From assembly GCA_934477125.1 (NCBI GenBank), contig CAKSOL010000016.1:1-57927 (forward strand): a stretch of DNA of 57,927 nucleotides, read 5' to 3'. The DNA comes from an uncultured Eubacteriales bacterium (GTDB lineage: Bacteria > Bacillota > Clostridia > Oscillospirales > Acutalibacteraceae). The stretch's first letter is position 1; every line of letters starts with the position of its first letter. Shown here in pieces: positions 50,213-57,890 of the stretch. Below the pieces are notes generated by a model, which saw nothing but the letters and a program-made list of their open reading frames with translations, made no database searches and was not told where the DNA came from. A program made the translations under genes and the position numbers.

Positions 50213-51118
50213 ATGGGAAAGCTTATACGCTGCATTACAAGCGACGGTCTCGTTATGGCGGCAGGGCTTGACAGCACCGATATTTGCGCCGAGGCGGAAC
50301 GGCTTCATCACACAAGCGCGGTTGCAACGGCGGCTCTCGGCAGACTGCTCACCGCCGCATCGCTTATGGGAAACGCCTTAAAGGATAACGCCCAGAGCAT
50401 CACTCTGAGAATTACCGGCGGCGGACCTATCGGAACTGTAACCGCAGTAGCGGATAACAGCGGAAATGTCCGCGGCTGCGTTACAAATCCGTTTGTTGAG
50501 CTGCCGCTGAAATCTAACGGCAAGCTTGATGTTTCGGGAGCCGTAGGTACGGACGGCAGTCTTTATGTTCTTAAAGACCTCGGTATGCGCGAGCCGTATA
50601 ACGGCTGCGTTCCTCTTGTTTCCGGCGAAATAGCGGAGGATATCACATCATATTATGCAACAAGCGAGCAAATCCCTACGGTCTGCGCGCTCGGAGTTTT
50701 AATAAACCCCGATTTAACGGTTAAATGCGCCGGAGGATACATTATCCAGCTGCTCCCCGCCGCCGACGGCTGCGAGGACGTTATTTCAAGGCTTGAAAAG
50801 AATATTTCCGAGGCAAAGCCGATAACGGCGCTTATGAGCGAGGGAGTAGGAATCGAGGAAATAGTCCGCTCGGCTCTCAGCGGCTTTGAGGTTGAAATTC
50901 TCAGCGAGGCAAACGCAGAATACCGCTGCAACTGCTCGCGCGAGCGCAGCCTTAAAATATTAAAGGGATTATCGGTCGAGGAGCTTCGGAAGCTGGCGGA
51001 CGAGCAGCCGGAGACCGAGCTGGGATGCAGCTTTTGCGGTTCAAAATATACCTTCTCCGCAGATGAGCTGCGGGAAATAATAAAAGCGAAAGCGGCTGCG
51101 GATAAGTCGGAAAACTGA
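50213..51118 (+). CDS. hslO: Redox-regulated chaperone Hsp33
   Basis: Hsp33 of 301 residues, activated when its four zinc-binding Cys oxidise. The C-terminal redox switch has CNC and LGCSFCG (CxC and CxxC), the family pattern. ATG at 50213, 5 bases after the upstream stop. In an anaerobe it likely protects proteins during oxidative stress. Confidence 0.96.
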   Translation: MGKLIRCITSDGLVMAAGLDSTDICAEAERLHHTSAVATAALGRLLTAASLMGNALKDNAQSITLRITGGGPIGTVTAVADNSGNVRGCVTNPFVELPLKSNGKLDVSGAVGTDGSLYVLKDLGMREPYNGCVPLVSGEIAEDITSYYATSEQIPTVCALGVLINPDLTVKCAGGYIIQLLPAADGCEDVISRLEKNISEAKPITALMSEGVGIEEIVRSALSGFEVEILSEANAEYRCNCSRERSLKILKGLSVEELRKLADEQPETELGCSFCGSKYTFSADELREIIKAKAAADKSEN

Positions 51119-51178
51119 TTAAGTCCGTTTCATACACTCACCGAAACAGCGGAAATTTCAATATTTTTCAAAAAAATA

Positions 51179-51207
51179 GAGACAAACGCGCTTAAATGGT
51201 GTATAAT
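51179..51207 (+). promoter_or_regulatory. Promoter for asnB
   Basis: GAGACA (51179-51184), 17-base spacer, TATAAT (51202-51207), 35 bases before the start codon. Confidence 0.65.
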
Positions 51208-51241
51208 AATTTATTATTATGTTTAAAAGGAGTTTTCCGCT

Positions 51242-53080
51242 ATGTGTGGATTCACCGGCTTTACCAATAAAATAAATGACGACGGAACGGTACTCGGCGC
51301 GATGATGAACAGAATTATTCATCGCGGACCGGATTCCGCCGGACAGTATGTTGACGGTAATATTGCTCTCGGCTTTCGCCGGCTGAGCATTATTGACTTA
51401 GCTGACGGCGACCAGCCAATGTTCAACGAGGACCGCTCGATGGTGCTGACCTTTAACGGTGAAATATATAACTTCAAGGAGCTGCGCGAGGAGCTTATTG
51501 CAGCCGGGCATACCTTTGCCAACCATTCTGACAGCGAGGTTCTGCTTCACGGCTACGAGCAATGGGGAACCGAGCTTGTCAAACGGCTGCGCGGAATGTA
51601 TGCTTTCGTTATTTATAACAAAAAGGACGGAAGTCTTTTCGGCGCGCGCGATATTTTCGGAATAAAGCCGTTTTATTATGCGCAGATGAACGGAAGTCTG
51701 CTTTTCGGCTCGGAAATAAAGTCGTTTCTGGAGCATCCTGATTTCAAGAAGGAGCTTAACGAGGAGGCTCTCGGTCATTTCCTTTCATTTCAATATTCTC
51801 CTACCGAGGAAACCTTTTTTAAGGGTGTTTATAAGCTTCCGCCCGCTCATTATTTTATTTACCGCGACGGCAGGTTTGACAAGGTGAGATATTTCCGTCC
51901 GGAATTCAATTCCGAAAGCGGAGTTCTTGATTATTATGCCGACCTTACCGATAAAGCGGTCCGCGAATCCGTTGCAGCCCATAAAATAGCCGATGTTGAG
52001 GTCGGCTCATTCCTTTCAAGCGGCATAGACTCAAGCTATATCGCCGAGGCTGCAAATGTTGACAAAACGTTTACCGTCGGGTTTGAAAGCCCGGACGGAG
52101 ACAGGTATAACGAAATACATTTTGCAAAGGAATTTGCCGACACAATAGGAGTTGAAAATATATCCAAGGTTATAACGCCTGAGGAATATTGGGGCTCCTT
52201 CCCGAAAATTCAGTATCATATGGACGAGCCTCTCGCCGATCCTGCGGCTATCGCGCTATACTTTGTAAGCCGGCTTGCAAGCGAATCGGTAAAGGTCGTT
52301 ATGTCAGGAGAGGGAGCGGACGAGCTGTTCGGCGGCTACCGCATATATCAGGAGCCGATAACCCTTACCGCATACGACAGACTTCCGTTCTGCATCCGCC
52401 GCGTTATAAGCAGAATATGCTCTCATCTTCCCCAGAAGCACGGTATAAACTACCTTGTGCGAAGAGGCAAGACGATAGAAGAACGCTTTATCGGAAACGC
52501 CGATATCTTCAGCAAGCGTGAGCGGGACGCTCTGCTCAAAAGCGAAACGGCAAAATCGGCGGTATCTCCGCAGATACTCTGCGACAAATTTTACAGCGAG
52601 GTCAGCGATAAGGATACCCTTACCAAAATGCAGTATCTCGATATAAATATGTGGCTTATGGGTGACATTCTGCTGAAAGCGGATAAAACCAGTATGGCAA
52701 ACTCTCTTGAGCTGCGTGTTCCGTTCCTAGATAAAAAGGTTTTAGAGCTTGCCGAGAAAATTCCGCCCGAATGCAGAGTCAATACAAGAACAACCAAGCT
52801 TGCTCTCAGAAAGGCGGCGGAGAGAACCCTGCCGAAGCGTACCGCAGATAAAGACAAGCTCGGCTTTCCCGTTCCGATACGCGTATGGCTTAAGCAGGAC
52901 GAATATTACAACACCGTAAAAAAGGCGTTTACCTCTCCTGCTGCGGAAAAATATTTCGATACCTCCCGCCTGCTGCGGCTGCTTGACCTGCACCGCGCCG
53001 GAAAAGCAGATCTGAGCAGAAAAATCTGGACTGTTTATACATTCCTTGTCTGGTACGACGAATTTTTTGTTAAGCAGTAA
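51242..53080 (+). CDS. asnB: Asparagine synthase (glutamine-hydrolysing)
   Basis: AsnB of 612 residues. The N-terminal glutaminase has Cys2 as nucleophile (MCGFTGF) after Met removal. The C-terminal synthetase has the PP-loop SFLSSGIDSSYIAE and the SGEGADELFGGY motif. It makes asparagine from aspartate, ATP and glutamine; in some Firmicutes such enzymes also amidate cell-wall peptides, which cannot be excluded. AAAGGAG precedes the ATG. Confidence 0.96.
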   Translation: MCGFTGFTNKINDDGTVLGAMMNRIIHRGPDSAGQYVDGNIALGFRRLSIIDLADGDQPMFNEDRSMVLTFNGEIYNFKELREELIAAGHTFANHSDSEVLLHGYEQWGTELVKRLRGMYAFVIYNKKDGSLFGARDIFGIKPFYYAQMNGSLLFGSEIKSFLEHPDFKKELNEEALGHFLSFQYSPTEETFFKGVYKLPPAHYFIYRDGRFDKVRYFRPEFNSESGVLDYYADLTDKAVRESVAAHKIADVEVGSFLSSGIDSSYIAEAANVDKTFTVGFESPDGDRYNEIHFAKEFADTIGVENISKVITPEEYWGSFPKIQYHMDEPLADPAAIALYFVSRLASESVKVVMSGEGADELFGGYRIYQEPITLTAYDRLPFCIRRVISRICSHLPQKHGINYLVRRGKTIEERFIGNADIFSKRERDALLKSETAKSAVSPQILCDKFYSEVSDKDTLTKMQYLDINMWLMGDILLKADKTSMANSLELRVPFLDKKVLELAEKIPPECRVNTRTTKLALRKAAERTLPKRTADKDKLGFPVPIRVWLKQDEYYNTVKKAFTSPAAEKYFDTSRLLRLLDLHRAGKADLSRKIWTVYTFLVWYDEFFVKQ

Positions 53081-53085
53081 AAGCT

Positions 53086-53130
53086 AAGGAGCAGTAAAAA
53101 AGCTTACGTTTTTTTACTGCTCCTTTTTTA
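53086..53130. terminator. Bidirectional terminator between asnB and spoVAD
   Basis: Long arms AAGGAGCAGTAAAAAA/TTTTTTTACTGCTCCTT followed by TTTTTT on the plus strand. It serves asnB and probably the convergent spoVAD. Confidence 0.85.
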
Positions 53131-53140
53131 TATAAAAATG

Positions 53141-54154
53141 TTAATCCCTTTTCAGATTTAAAAGGTGGGCTATTCCCGGTATGCTTTCGCCTTGCAGTGA
53201 CGACGTAGGAGACATAAGCGCGCCGGTAGAAATAAAAAGAATATTATGAAAATCTCCCTGTTCAAATCTGTGCATAACAAATGATGCCAGCACCGACGCG
53301 CTGCACCCGCAGCCCGAACCGCCGGCGGCAACGTCCTGCCTGTCGTAATCAAATATCATCATTCCGCAGTCTGCGTGATGACAGCGCAGATTATACCCCT
53401 CCCGGTCGCAAAGCTCATAAAGCAGCCCTGTTCCGACCGCTCCGAGGTCACCGGTGTATATGACGTCATAGTCCTCCGGCGAGGTTCTGGTATCGCGGAA
53501 AAAATGCGTTATTGTTGAGGCGGCGCTCGGCGCCATTGCCGCTCCCATATTGTTTGCATCGGTTACTCCGAGGTCAACCATTTCTCCGAAGGTTACCTTA
53601 TCGGTATATATTCCGGTTCCGCTGCCCTGACCGAAAACGAGCGCTCCGGCTCCGGTAACGGTCCATTGAGCAGTCGGGGTTCGCTGACTGCCGTATTCAA
53701 GAGGGAAACGGTACTGTCTCTCGGCGGAACAGAAATGCGAGGATGTGACAGCGGCGGCATAACGCGCCGTTCCGCTTTCAACGGCAACACTCGCAAGAGC
53801 GGCTCCCAGAGCCATCGTCGAGCATGCACCGTAAAGTCCCAAAAACGGAACTCCGAGTGCTCTGAGTCCGAAAGCGCTGCCGATACATTGATTAAGCAAA
53901 TCTCCGGCAAAAATCAAGTCTATATCATTTGCCCTGACCCCGGCGCGCTCTATCGCCTTATCTGCGGCAAGGGTTTGCAGACGGCTTTCCGCCTTTTCAA
54001 ATGTTTTTTCTCCGAATCTGCAATCCTCGCTGAAGGAGTCAAACTCATCTCCCAGCGGACCGTTATGCTCCTTTTTTCCGACCACTGAGCCGTAGCCGAG
54101 TATTTCAGGACGCTTTTCAAGCTGAATTGTTCTGTTTCCTATTTTTACCGCCAT
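53141..54154 (-). CDS. spoVAD: Stage V sporulation protein AD
   Basis: SpoVAD of 337 residues, a thiolase-fold protein associated with the spore inner membrane and dipicolinic acid passage. Clear family opening IGNRTIQLEKRPEILGYGSVVG; later LGLYGACSTMALGAALASVAV and GGSGCGCSASVLASFV. In Bacillus the gene is followed by spoVAE; here it ends next to asnB. It follows spoVAC by 13 bases. Confidence 0.97.
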   Translation of the reverse strand: MAVKIGNRTIQLEKRPEILGYGSVVGKKEHNGPLGDEFDSFSEDCRFGEKTFEKAESRLQTLAADKAIERAGVRANDIDLIFAGDLLNQCIGSAFGLRALGVPFLGLYGACSTMALGAALASVAVESGTARYAAAVTSSHFCSAERQYRFPLEYGSQRTPTAQWTVTGAGALVFGQGSGTGIYTDKVTFGEMVDLGVTDANNMGAAMAPSAASTITHFFRDTRTSPEDYDVIYTGDLGAVGTGLLYELCDREGYNLRCHHADCGMMIFDYDRQDVAAGGSGCGCSASVLASFVMHRFEQGDFHNILFISTGALMSPTSSLQGESIPGIAHLLNLKRD

Positions 54155-54167
54155 TTTTTATTCACCC

Positions 54168-54614
54168 TCAAAACACCTTGGTTACAAGGTAATATATAAC
54201 GCCGTATAAAACGCTTGCAACTGTGCCGTAAACGATAACCGGTCCGGCTATCGAGAACATCTTAACGCCCAGTCCCAAAACCTGACCCTCCGCTTTAAAT
54301 TCTATTGCCGGAGAAGCTATTGCGTTGGAAAATCCGGTTATCGGAACAAGGGTTCCCGCGCCGGCATGACGCGCCAGCTTATCATAAACCTTAAGCCCCG
54401 TAAACAGAGCCGATAAAAAAATCAGAGAACATGGTACCAGCATTTTAACAACATCCTCGCTTATTCCGAGCATATCATAAAGCTCGGCAAGCAGCTGACC
54501 TATAACGCATATAAGTCCTCCGACGACAAATGCACAGGTAAAATCCTTGAGCTTGGTTGACGGCGGAGACGCCTTTTTCACCATTTCCGCATATTCGTTT
54601 TTATTGGGCAACAT
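54168..54614 (-). CDS. spoVAC: Stage V sporulation protein AC
   Basis: SpoVAC of 148 residues, membrane protein with four helices thought to form or gate the DPA channel in spores. Family motifs: KLKDFTCAFVVGGLICVIGQ, PITGFSNAIASPAIEFKAEG. A long inverted repeat in the leader can mask its AAAGGAG binding site. Expected forespore expression (sigma-G) is from family knowledge; a clear sigma-G site was not identified. Confidence 0.96.
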   Translation of the reverse strand: MLPNKNEYAEMVKKASPPSTKLKDFTCAFVVGGLICVIGQLLAELYDMLGISEDVVKMLVPCSLIFLSALFTGLKVYDKLARHAGAGTLVPITGFSNAIASPAIEFKAEGQVLGLGVKMFSIAGPVIVYGTVASVLYGVIYYLVTKVF

Positions 54615-54617
54615 AAA

Positions 54618-54697
54618 AATACCACTCCTTTTTCACGAAGAATTTACCGATTTTCGGAAATCCTACCGTTTTTATTCTTTCAAAAAGGAGCGGTATT
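54618..54697 (-). promoter_or_regulatory. Inverted repeat able to sequester spoVAC ribosome binding site
   Basis: On the minus strand, AATACCGCTCCTTTTT (54682-54697) pairs with AAAAAGGAGTGGTATT (54618-54633) over 16 positions with one G-T. The inner flanks AAGAAT/ATTCTT and a small CCGA-TCGG hairpin extend the structure. The second arm contains the spoVAC ribosome binding site. It might instead act as the terminator of sigK, since T residues follow. Confidence 0.6.
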
Positions 54698-54720
54698 ATT
54701 CTTATACAGATTTTTTTGAG

Positions 54721-55401
54721 CTACATTCGTTTCCGCAGCTTTTCAAGCGCCGCCTTTTCTATCCTCGACACATAGCTGCGCGATATTCCGAGATGCGCGG
54801 CTATCTCGCGCTGAGTCAGCTCGCGGCTGCCGCCGAGTCCGTATCTCAAAACGATTATTTGCATTTCGCGAGCGTCGAGAGTATCGCAAAGTATTTCCCG
54901 AAGTCTTTCAAGGCGCAGCTTGGTATCAATTTCATCCGAAATATCGCGTTCATCGGCAATAACGTCAATAAGAGTAAGAGTATTTCCGTCGCGGTCGGTA
55001 TCAATAGGGTCGCTTATAAATATATCCTGCGAGGATTTGCGGAGGTTTCTGAAATACATAAGAATTTCATTTTCAATACACCTTGCAGAATAGGTTGCAA
55101 GTCTGTTCCCCTTGGAAGAATTAAATGTTGAAATTGCCTTTATAAGTCCTATTGTTCCTATCGATATCAGGTCATCCTGATCACAGCCGGAGGCATAGTA
55201 TTTTTTTACGATATGCGCAACCAGTCTTAAATTATGCTCAATAAGCTCGCAGCGCGCCGCCTCGTCACCTTCTCGGCTGCGTTCAAGCAGCTCCTGCTCC
55301 CTCGCCGCCGGAAGCGGCGGCGGAAAAGAGCCGGTTCCGGTTACATGCAGAACAAAATAATATATACTTGCCGCAAGCTGCAATAGCTGATTAAAAAACA
55401 T
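54721..55401 (-). CDS. sigK: RNA polymerase sporulation sigma factor SigK (uninterrupted)
   Basis: Sigma-70-family factor of 226 residues for late mother-cell transcription. It starts with a hydrophobic pro-segment (MFFNQLLQLAASIYYFVL) as in pro-sigma-K, cleaved by the SpoIVFB protease. Region 2 (EHNLRLVAHIVKKYYA, DLISIGTIGLIKAI, YSARCIENEILM) and region 4 (TQREIAAHLGISRSYVSRIEKAALEKL) follow. The gene is continuous, with no skin element. SigE is the other possibility, but the pro-segment and length favour SigK. Confidence 0.92.
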   Translation of the reverse strand: MFFNQLLQLAASIYYFVLHVTGTGSFPPPLPAAREQELLERSREGDEAARCELIEHNLRLVAHIVKKYYASGCDQDDLISIGTIGLIKAISTFNSSKGNRLATYSARCIENEILMYFRNLRKSSQDIFISDPIDTDRDGNTLTLIDVIADERDISDEIDTKLRLERLREILCDTLDAREMQIIVLRYGLGGSRELTQREIAAHLGISRSYVSRIEKAALEKLRKRM

Positions 55402-55474
55402 AAAGCTGTTCAGCCCCTTTCATACCAATTTATATGCAAAATACTGCTTGGCAGATACAGGCAATAAGAAATAC

Positions 55475-55526
55475 AAAAATCGGAAATTTACAAAAGCCGT
55501 AAGCTTTGAGAATTTCCGATTTTTTA
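55475..55526. terminator. Bidirectional terminator between rnpB and sigK
   Basis: Arms AAATCGGAAATT/AATTTCCGATTT around an AAAGCC/AGCTTT-type inner loop, with T tracts on both sides. On the minus strand it follows rnpB. Confidence 0.75.
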
Positions 55527-55601
55527 TTTCAGAAAATATATCCGAACAAAACGGGCTGCCGCTCTTAAAAATTATTATAGCGGCATTTTTTCGGAATAAT
55601 A

Positions 55602-55974
55602 AGCAAGTCGGTCTGTAAGCCGAGTTCTGTCTTGCACGGTCATCTATCTCGACGCAGAATTGCTCCTGCGCTCAAGCCGCTTTTCATAGCACGCCGGGCA
55701 GGCGTATCGCTATCGTCAGCGTTGCTCCGAATAGGGTTTACAGGACCGTTCCGTTCCCGGACGGCCGGTGAGCTCTTACCTCGCCTTTCCACCCTTACCG
55801 CATACAGGCAGCGCAAGCGCTTCAACGGTTTCCCGAAGCTGTATTATGCGGCGGTATATCTCTGTTGCACTTTCCCTGAGGTCACCCTCGGCGGCTGTTA
55901 GCCGTTATTCTGCCCTGCGGGGCTCGGACTTTCCTCAGAGGCTTACGCCTCCGCGACCGCACGGCCGACTTGCT
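55602..55974 (-). ncRNA. rnpB: RNase P RNA component, class A
   Basis: Ribozyme that trims the 5' end of pre-tRNAs together with RnpA. Both ends carry the complementary P1 sequences (AGCAAGTCGG and CCGACTTGCT). Near the 5' end, AGGAAAGTCCG (conserved region I) is intact; GGGTGACCTCAGGGAAAGTGCAACAGA-type regions and 3'-terminal ACAGAACTCGGCTTACAG are present. Length about 373 nt fits class A. Consensus promoter upstream and a terminator downstream. Confidence 0.95.
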
Positions 55975-55979
55975 AATTT

Positions 55980-56008
55980 ATAATACCACAATTAACGCGC
56001 TGTGTCAA
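55980..56008 (-). promoter_or_regulatory. Sigma-A promoter for rnpB
   Basis: Minus-strand TTGACA (56003-56008), 17-base spacer, TATTAT (55980-55985) with TGG before it; start expected at about 55974. Confidence 0.85.
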
Positions 56009-56065
56009 AATAATTTTTTCAGAATAAACTAAAATGTAGCAAAACTTTATTTTGGGGGTAAATTT

Positions 56066-57145
56066 ATGGAACAAAAGCAGCAAAAATTCTTTTTAGGCGC
56101 AAATTCCTGCAACGGGTTTGTATCGCATTTTTCCGATAGCTTTTCCGCAAAGGATGGCTGGCGCGCGTATCTTATAAAGGGCGGTCCCGGAACCGGAAAA
56201 TCCTCGCTTATGAAATATCTTGCCCTTAGGGGCGAGGAATACGGAGAGGAGCCTGTTCTCTGTCCGTGCAGCTCAGACCCGCTTTCGCTTGACGGTGTTA
56301 TATTTGAAAAAAGAAAGGCAGTTATCCTCGACGCGACCGCTCCGCATGTTGTTGAACCTCAGCTTCCGGGAGTTTGCGAGCAGATTATCAATTTGGGAGA
56401 ATTCTGGAACGCCGATAAGCTCCGCAAAAATTCACGGGCCGTTATAGCCGCCGCCGAGAAAAACAAGGGGCTGCATAAAACCGCATCGGCGTTTCTGCGG
56501 GCTGCCGGTCAGGTTATGGAAAGCTCGCTTGCTCTCACCCGCCCCGCCGCCGACACCGACAGAATTATTTCAGCGGCTCTCAGGTGCGCAAAAAGGCTGC
56601 TGCCCGAAACAGGAAAGCAAGGCAGCGAAAAAATCCGTTTTTTGCAGGGTATAACTCCGCTCGGTATCGTAACATACACCGACACCGTTCGCAATTACTA
56701 TCCCGCTCAGGTTATAGTTTCCGACCCCTACGGATGCGTAGGGAATGTGTTTATGCAAACTGTAAGGGAATATGCCCTTGCCGCCGGTTACAGTATAATA
56801 ACCGTTAAAAGCGCGTTTCTTCCGGATAAAATTACAGACCATATTCTTATTCCAGATATCGGTCTTGCATTTATAACCGAAAGCCCGTATTTCCGCTTTG
56901 GCGGAGAACAGCGGCGTATTCATGCCCGACGTTTCACCGATGCCAAAAAGCTCCGCGAGGTTAAGCAGCGTCTGCTTTTCCGGCGGAGAGTAACAAAAGA
57001 GCTGCTCAGCGTAGCCTGCGAAACTCTGGCTCTCGCAAAAGCCTCTCATGACGAGCTTGAAAAATATTATATATCGGCTATGGATTTTGACCGCATACCG
57101 CCGTTTGCCGCTTCTTTAGCCGAGAAAATATTCTCCGAAGAATAA
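56066..57145 (+). CDS. Tandem P-loop NTPase-like protein with degenerate second half
   Basis: Protein of 359 residues related to a Clostridia/Bacillus family with two tandem P-loop domains (PRK06851-like). The first domain (about 8-110) has an intact Walker A, GGPGTGKSS at residues 39-47, followed by PCSSDPLSLDGVIF and ILDATAPH. The second (about 190-290) aligns with it but reads SDPYGCVGNVF at 219-229 in place of Walker A. Function unknown; placement beside cotJ and sporulation genes suggests a spore link, by context only. No membrane segment. Confidence 0.85.
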   Translation: MEQKQQKFFLGANSCNGFVSHFSDSFSAKDGWRAYLIKGGPGTGKSSLMKYLALRGEEYGEEPVLCPCSSDPLSLDGVIFEKRKAVILDATAPHVVEPQLPGVCEQIINLGEFWNADKLRKNSRAVIAAAEKNKGLHKTASAFLRAAGQVMESSLALTRPAADTDRIISAALRCAKRLLPETGKQGSEKIRFLQGITPLGIVTYTDTVRNYYPAQVIVSDPYGCVGNVFMQTVREYALAAGYSIITVKSAFLPDKITDHILIPDIGLAFITESPYFRFGGEQRRIHARRFTDAKKLREVKQRLLFRRRVTKELLSVACETLALAKASHDELEKYYISAMDFDRIPPFAASLAEKIFSEE

Positions 57146-57150
57146 AATTT

Positions 57151-57188
57151 ACGCCGCCGCAGTTTCACGCAAAAGACTGCGGCGGCGT
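57151..57188. terminator. Strong GC hairpin after P-loop gene
   Basis: 13-bp perfect arms ACGCCGCCGCAGT/ACTGCGGCGGCGT with a 12-base loop. On plus no T-run follows; on minus AAATTTTATTC follows. Confidence 0.65.
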
Positions 57189-57231
57189 ATAATAGTATAC
57201 AGCCACGGCTGTAAAAAGGAGTTGAATTATT

Positions 57232-57402
57232 ATGGATATGAACAATATGACGCCTGAAACAAACGAAGAACCCATATTGGCAATGGCATTTGTTGCATTT
57301 CAGCCGTTAAACCAAGTATACGAGCCCGAACAGGGCTTTTTTGAGGGAACTCTTTTCCCATCTCTTAATAAACCGTTTTGGAAGGAGGTGGAGCGCAGAT
57401 GA
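57232..57402 (+). CDS. cotJA: Spore coat-associated protein CotJA
   Basis: Short protein of 56 residues with the CotJA pattern: MAFVAFQPLNQVYEPEQGF then ALFP-type EGTLFPSLNKPFW. AAAAGGAG precedes the ATG at 57232, just after a perfect ACAGCC/GGCTGT hairpin (57199-57212). It overlaps cotJB by 4 bases (ATGA). In Bacillus cotJABC is mother-cell expressed (sigma-E) for inner coat assembly; a firm sigma-E site was not identified. Confidence 0.93.
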   Translation: MDMNNMTPETNEEPILAMAFVAFQPLNQVYEPEQGFFEGTLFPSLNKPFWKEVERR

Positions 57403-57656
57403 ACGAACAGGAAAAAATGAAACGCCGCATAAGCGCTCTCGCCTTCGCAGCTCACGAGCTTGCGCTGTTTCTGGATACCCACCCGGACAACACTCAGGCT
57501 CTTACTATGCTTGAAAAATACCGCCGCTGGAAGGACGAAATAACGGCGGAATATGAAAAGAAATACGGCAAGCTTATCCTGACGGTAAACGACGCCGGCG
57601 GAACCGACAGCTGGAACTGGCTGGAATCTCCGTGGCCTTGGGAACAGGAGGGTTGA
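57399..57656 (+). CDS. cotJB: Spore coat protein CotJB
   Basis: Protein of 85 residues with FAAHELALFLDTHPDNTQAL and a Trp-rich C-terminus (DSWNWLESPWPWEQEG), the hallmarks of CotJB. GGAGG lies inside the end of cotJA. Partner of CotJA and CotJC in the coat. Ends 4 bases before cotJC. Confidence 0.95.
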   Translation: MNEQEKMKRRISALAFAAHELALFLDTHPDNTQALTMLEKYRRWKDEITAEYEKKYGKLILTVNDAGGTDSWNWLESPWPWEQEG

Positions 57657-57660
57657 AATT

Positions 57661-57852
57661 ATGTGGCAATATCAGAAAAAGCTGCAATATCCGGTCAGGA
57701 TAAAAACGCCTAATCCGAGATATGCAAAAATTATCATTTCCCAGTACGGCGGTCCTGACGGCGAAGCCGGAGCCGCTATGCGCTACCTCACCCAACGCTA
57801 CGGAATGCCCTATAATGAGGTAAAGGGAATTTTGACCGATATAGGTAGATAA
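57661..57852 (+). pseudogene. cotJC: CotJC manganese-catalase-like protein, C-terminally truncated
   Basis: Only 63 residues, matching the first third of CotJC (usual length about 185-200): YEKKLQYPV-type start, YGGPDGEAGAAMRYLTQRY, and ILTDIG. Family members continue with the metal ligands (TEEFAHLE and beyond). Here the frame ends with Arg-stop directly after ILTDIG. A terminator follows at once, so the shortening seems not due to the window edge. It lacks most of the di-manganese site, so no catalase activity is expected. GGAGG-like GGAGGG precedes the ATG. Confidence 0.85.
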
Positions 57853-57890
57853 GCCTCTGAAATGTTCCATTCAGAGGCTACGGCTTTTTT
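57853..57890 (+). terminator. Terminator after truncated cotJC
   Basis: GCCTCTGAA/TTCAGAGGC hairpin, followed by TACGGCTTTTTTT. It begins within a few bases of the cotJC stop. Confidence 0.85.

Noticed and set aside
51119..51241. T-box or riboswitch before asnB
   Set aside because: The gap is about 120 bases and the transcript leader only about 30, too short for a T-box.
55632..55983. Short open frames inside the rnpB region
   Set aside because: The region is the RNase P RNA with conserved ends and core; the frames are chance openings in a GC-rich RNA gene.
57151..57231. Sigma-E promoter for cotJABC
   Set aside because: GTATACAGCC near 57195 has a faint likeness to a sigma-E -10, but no suitable -35 lies at the right distance and the region is a GC hairpin.
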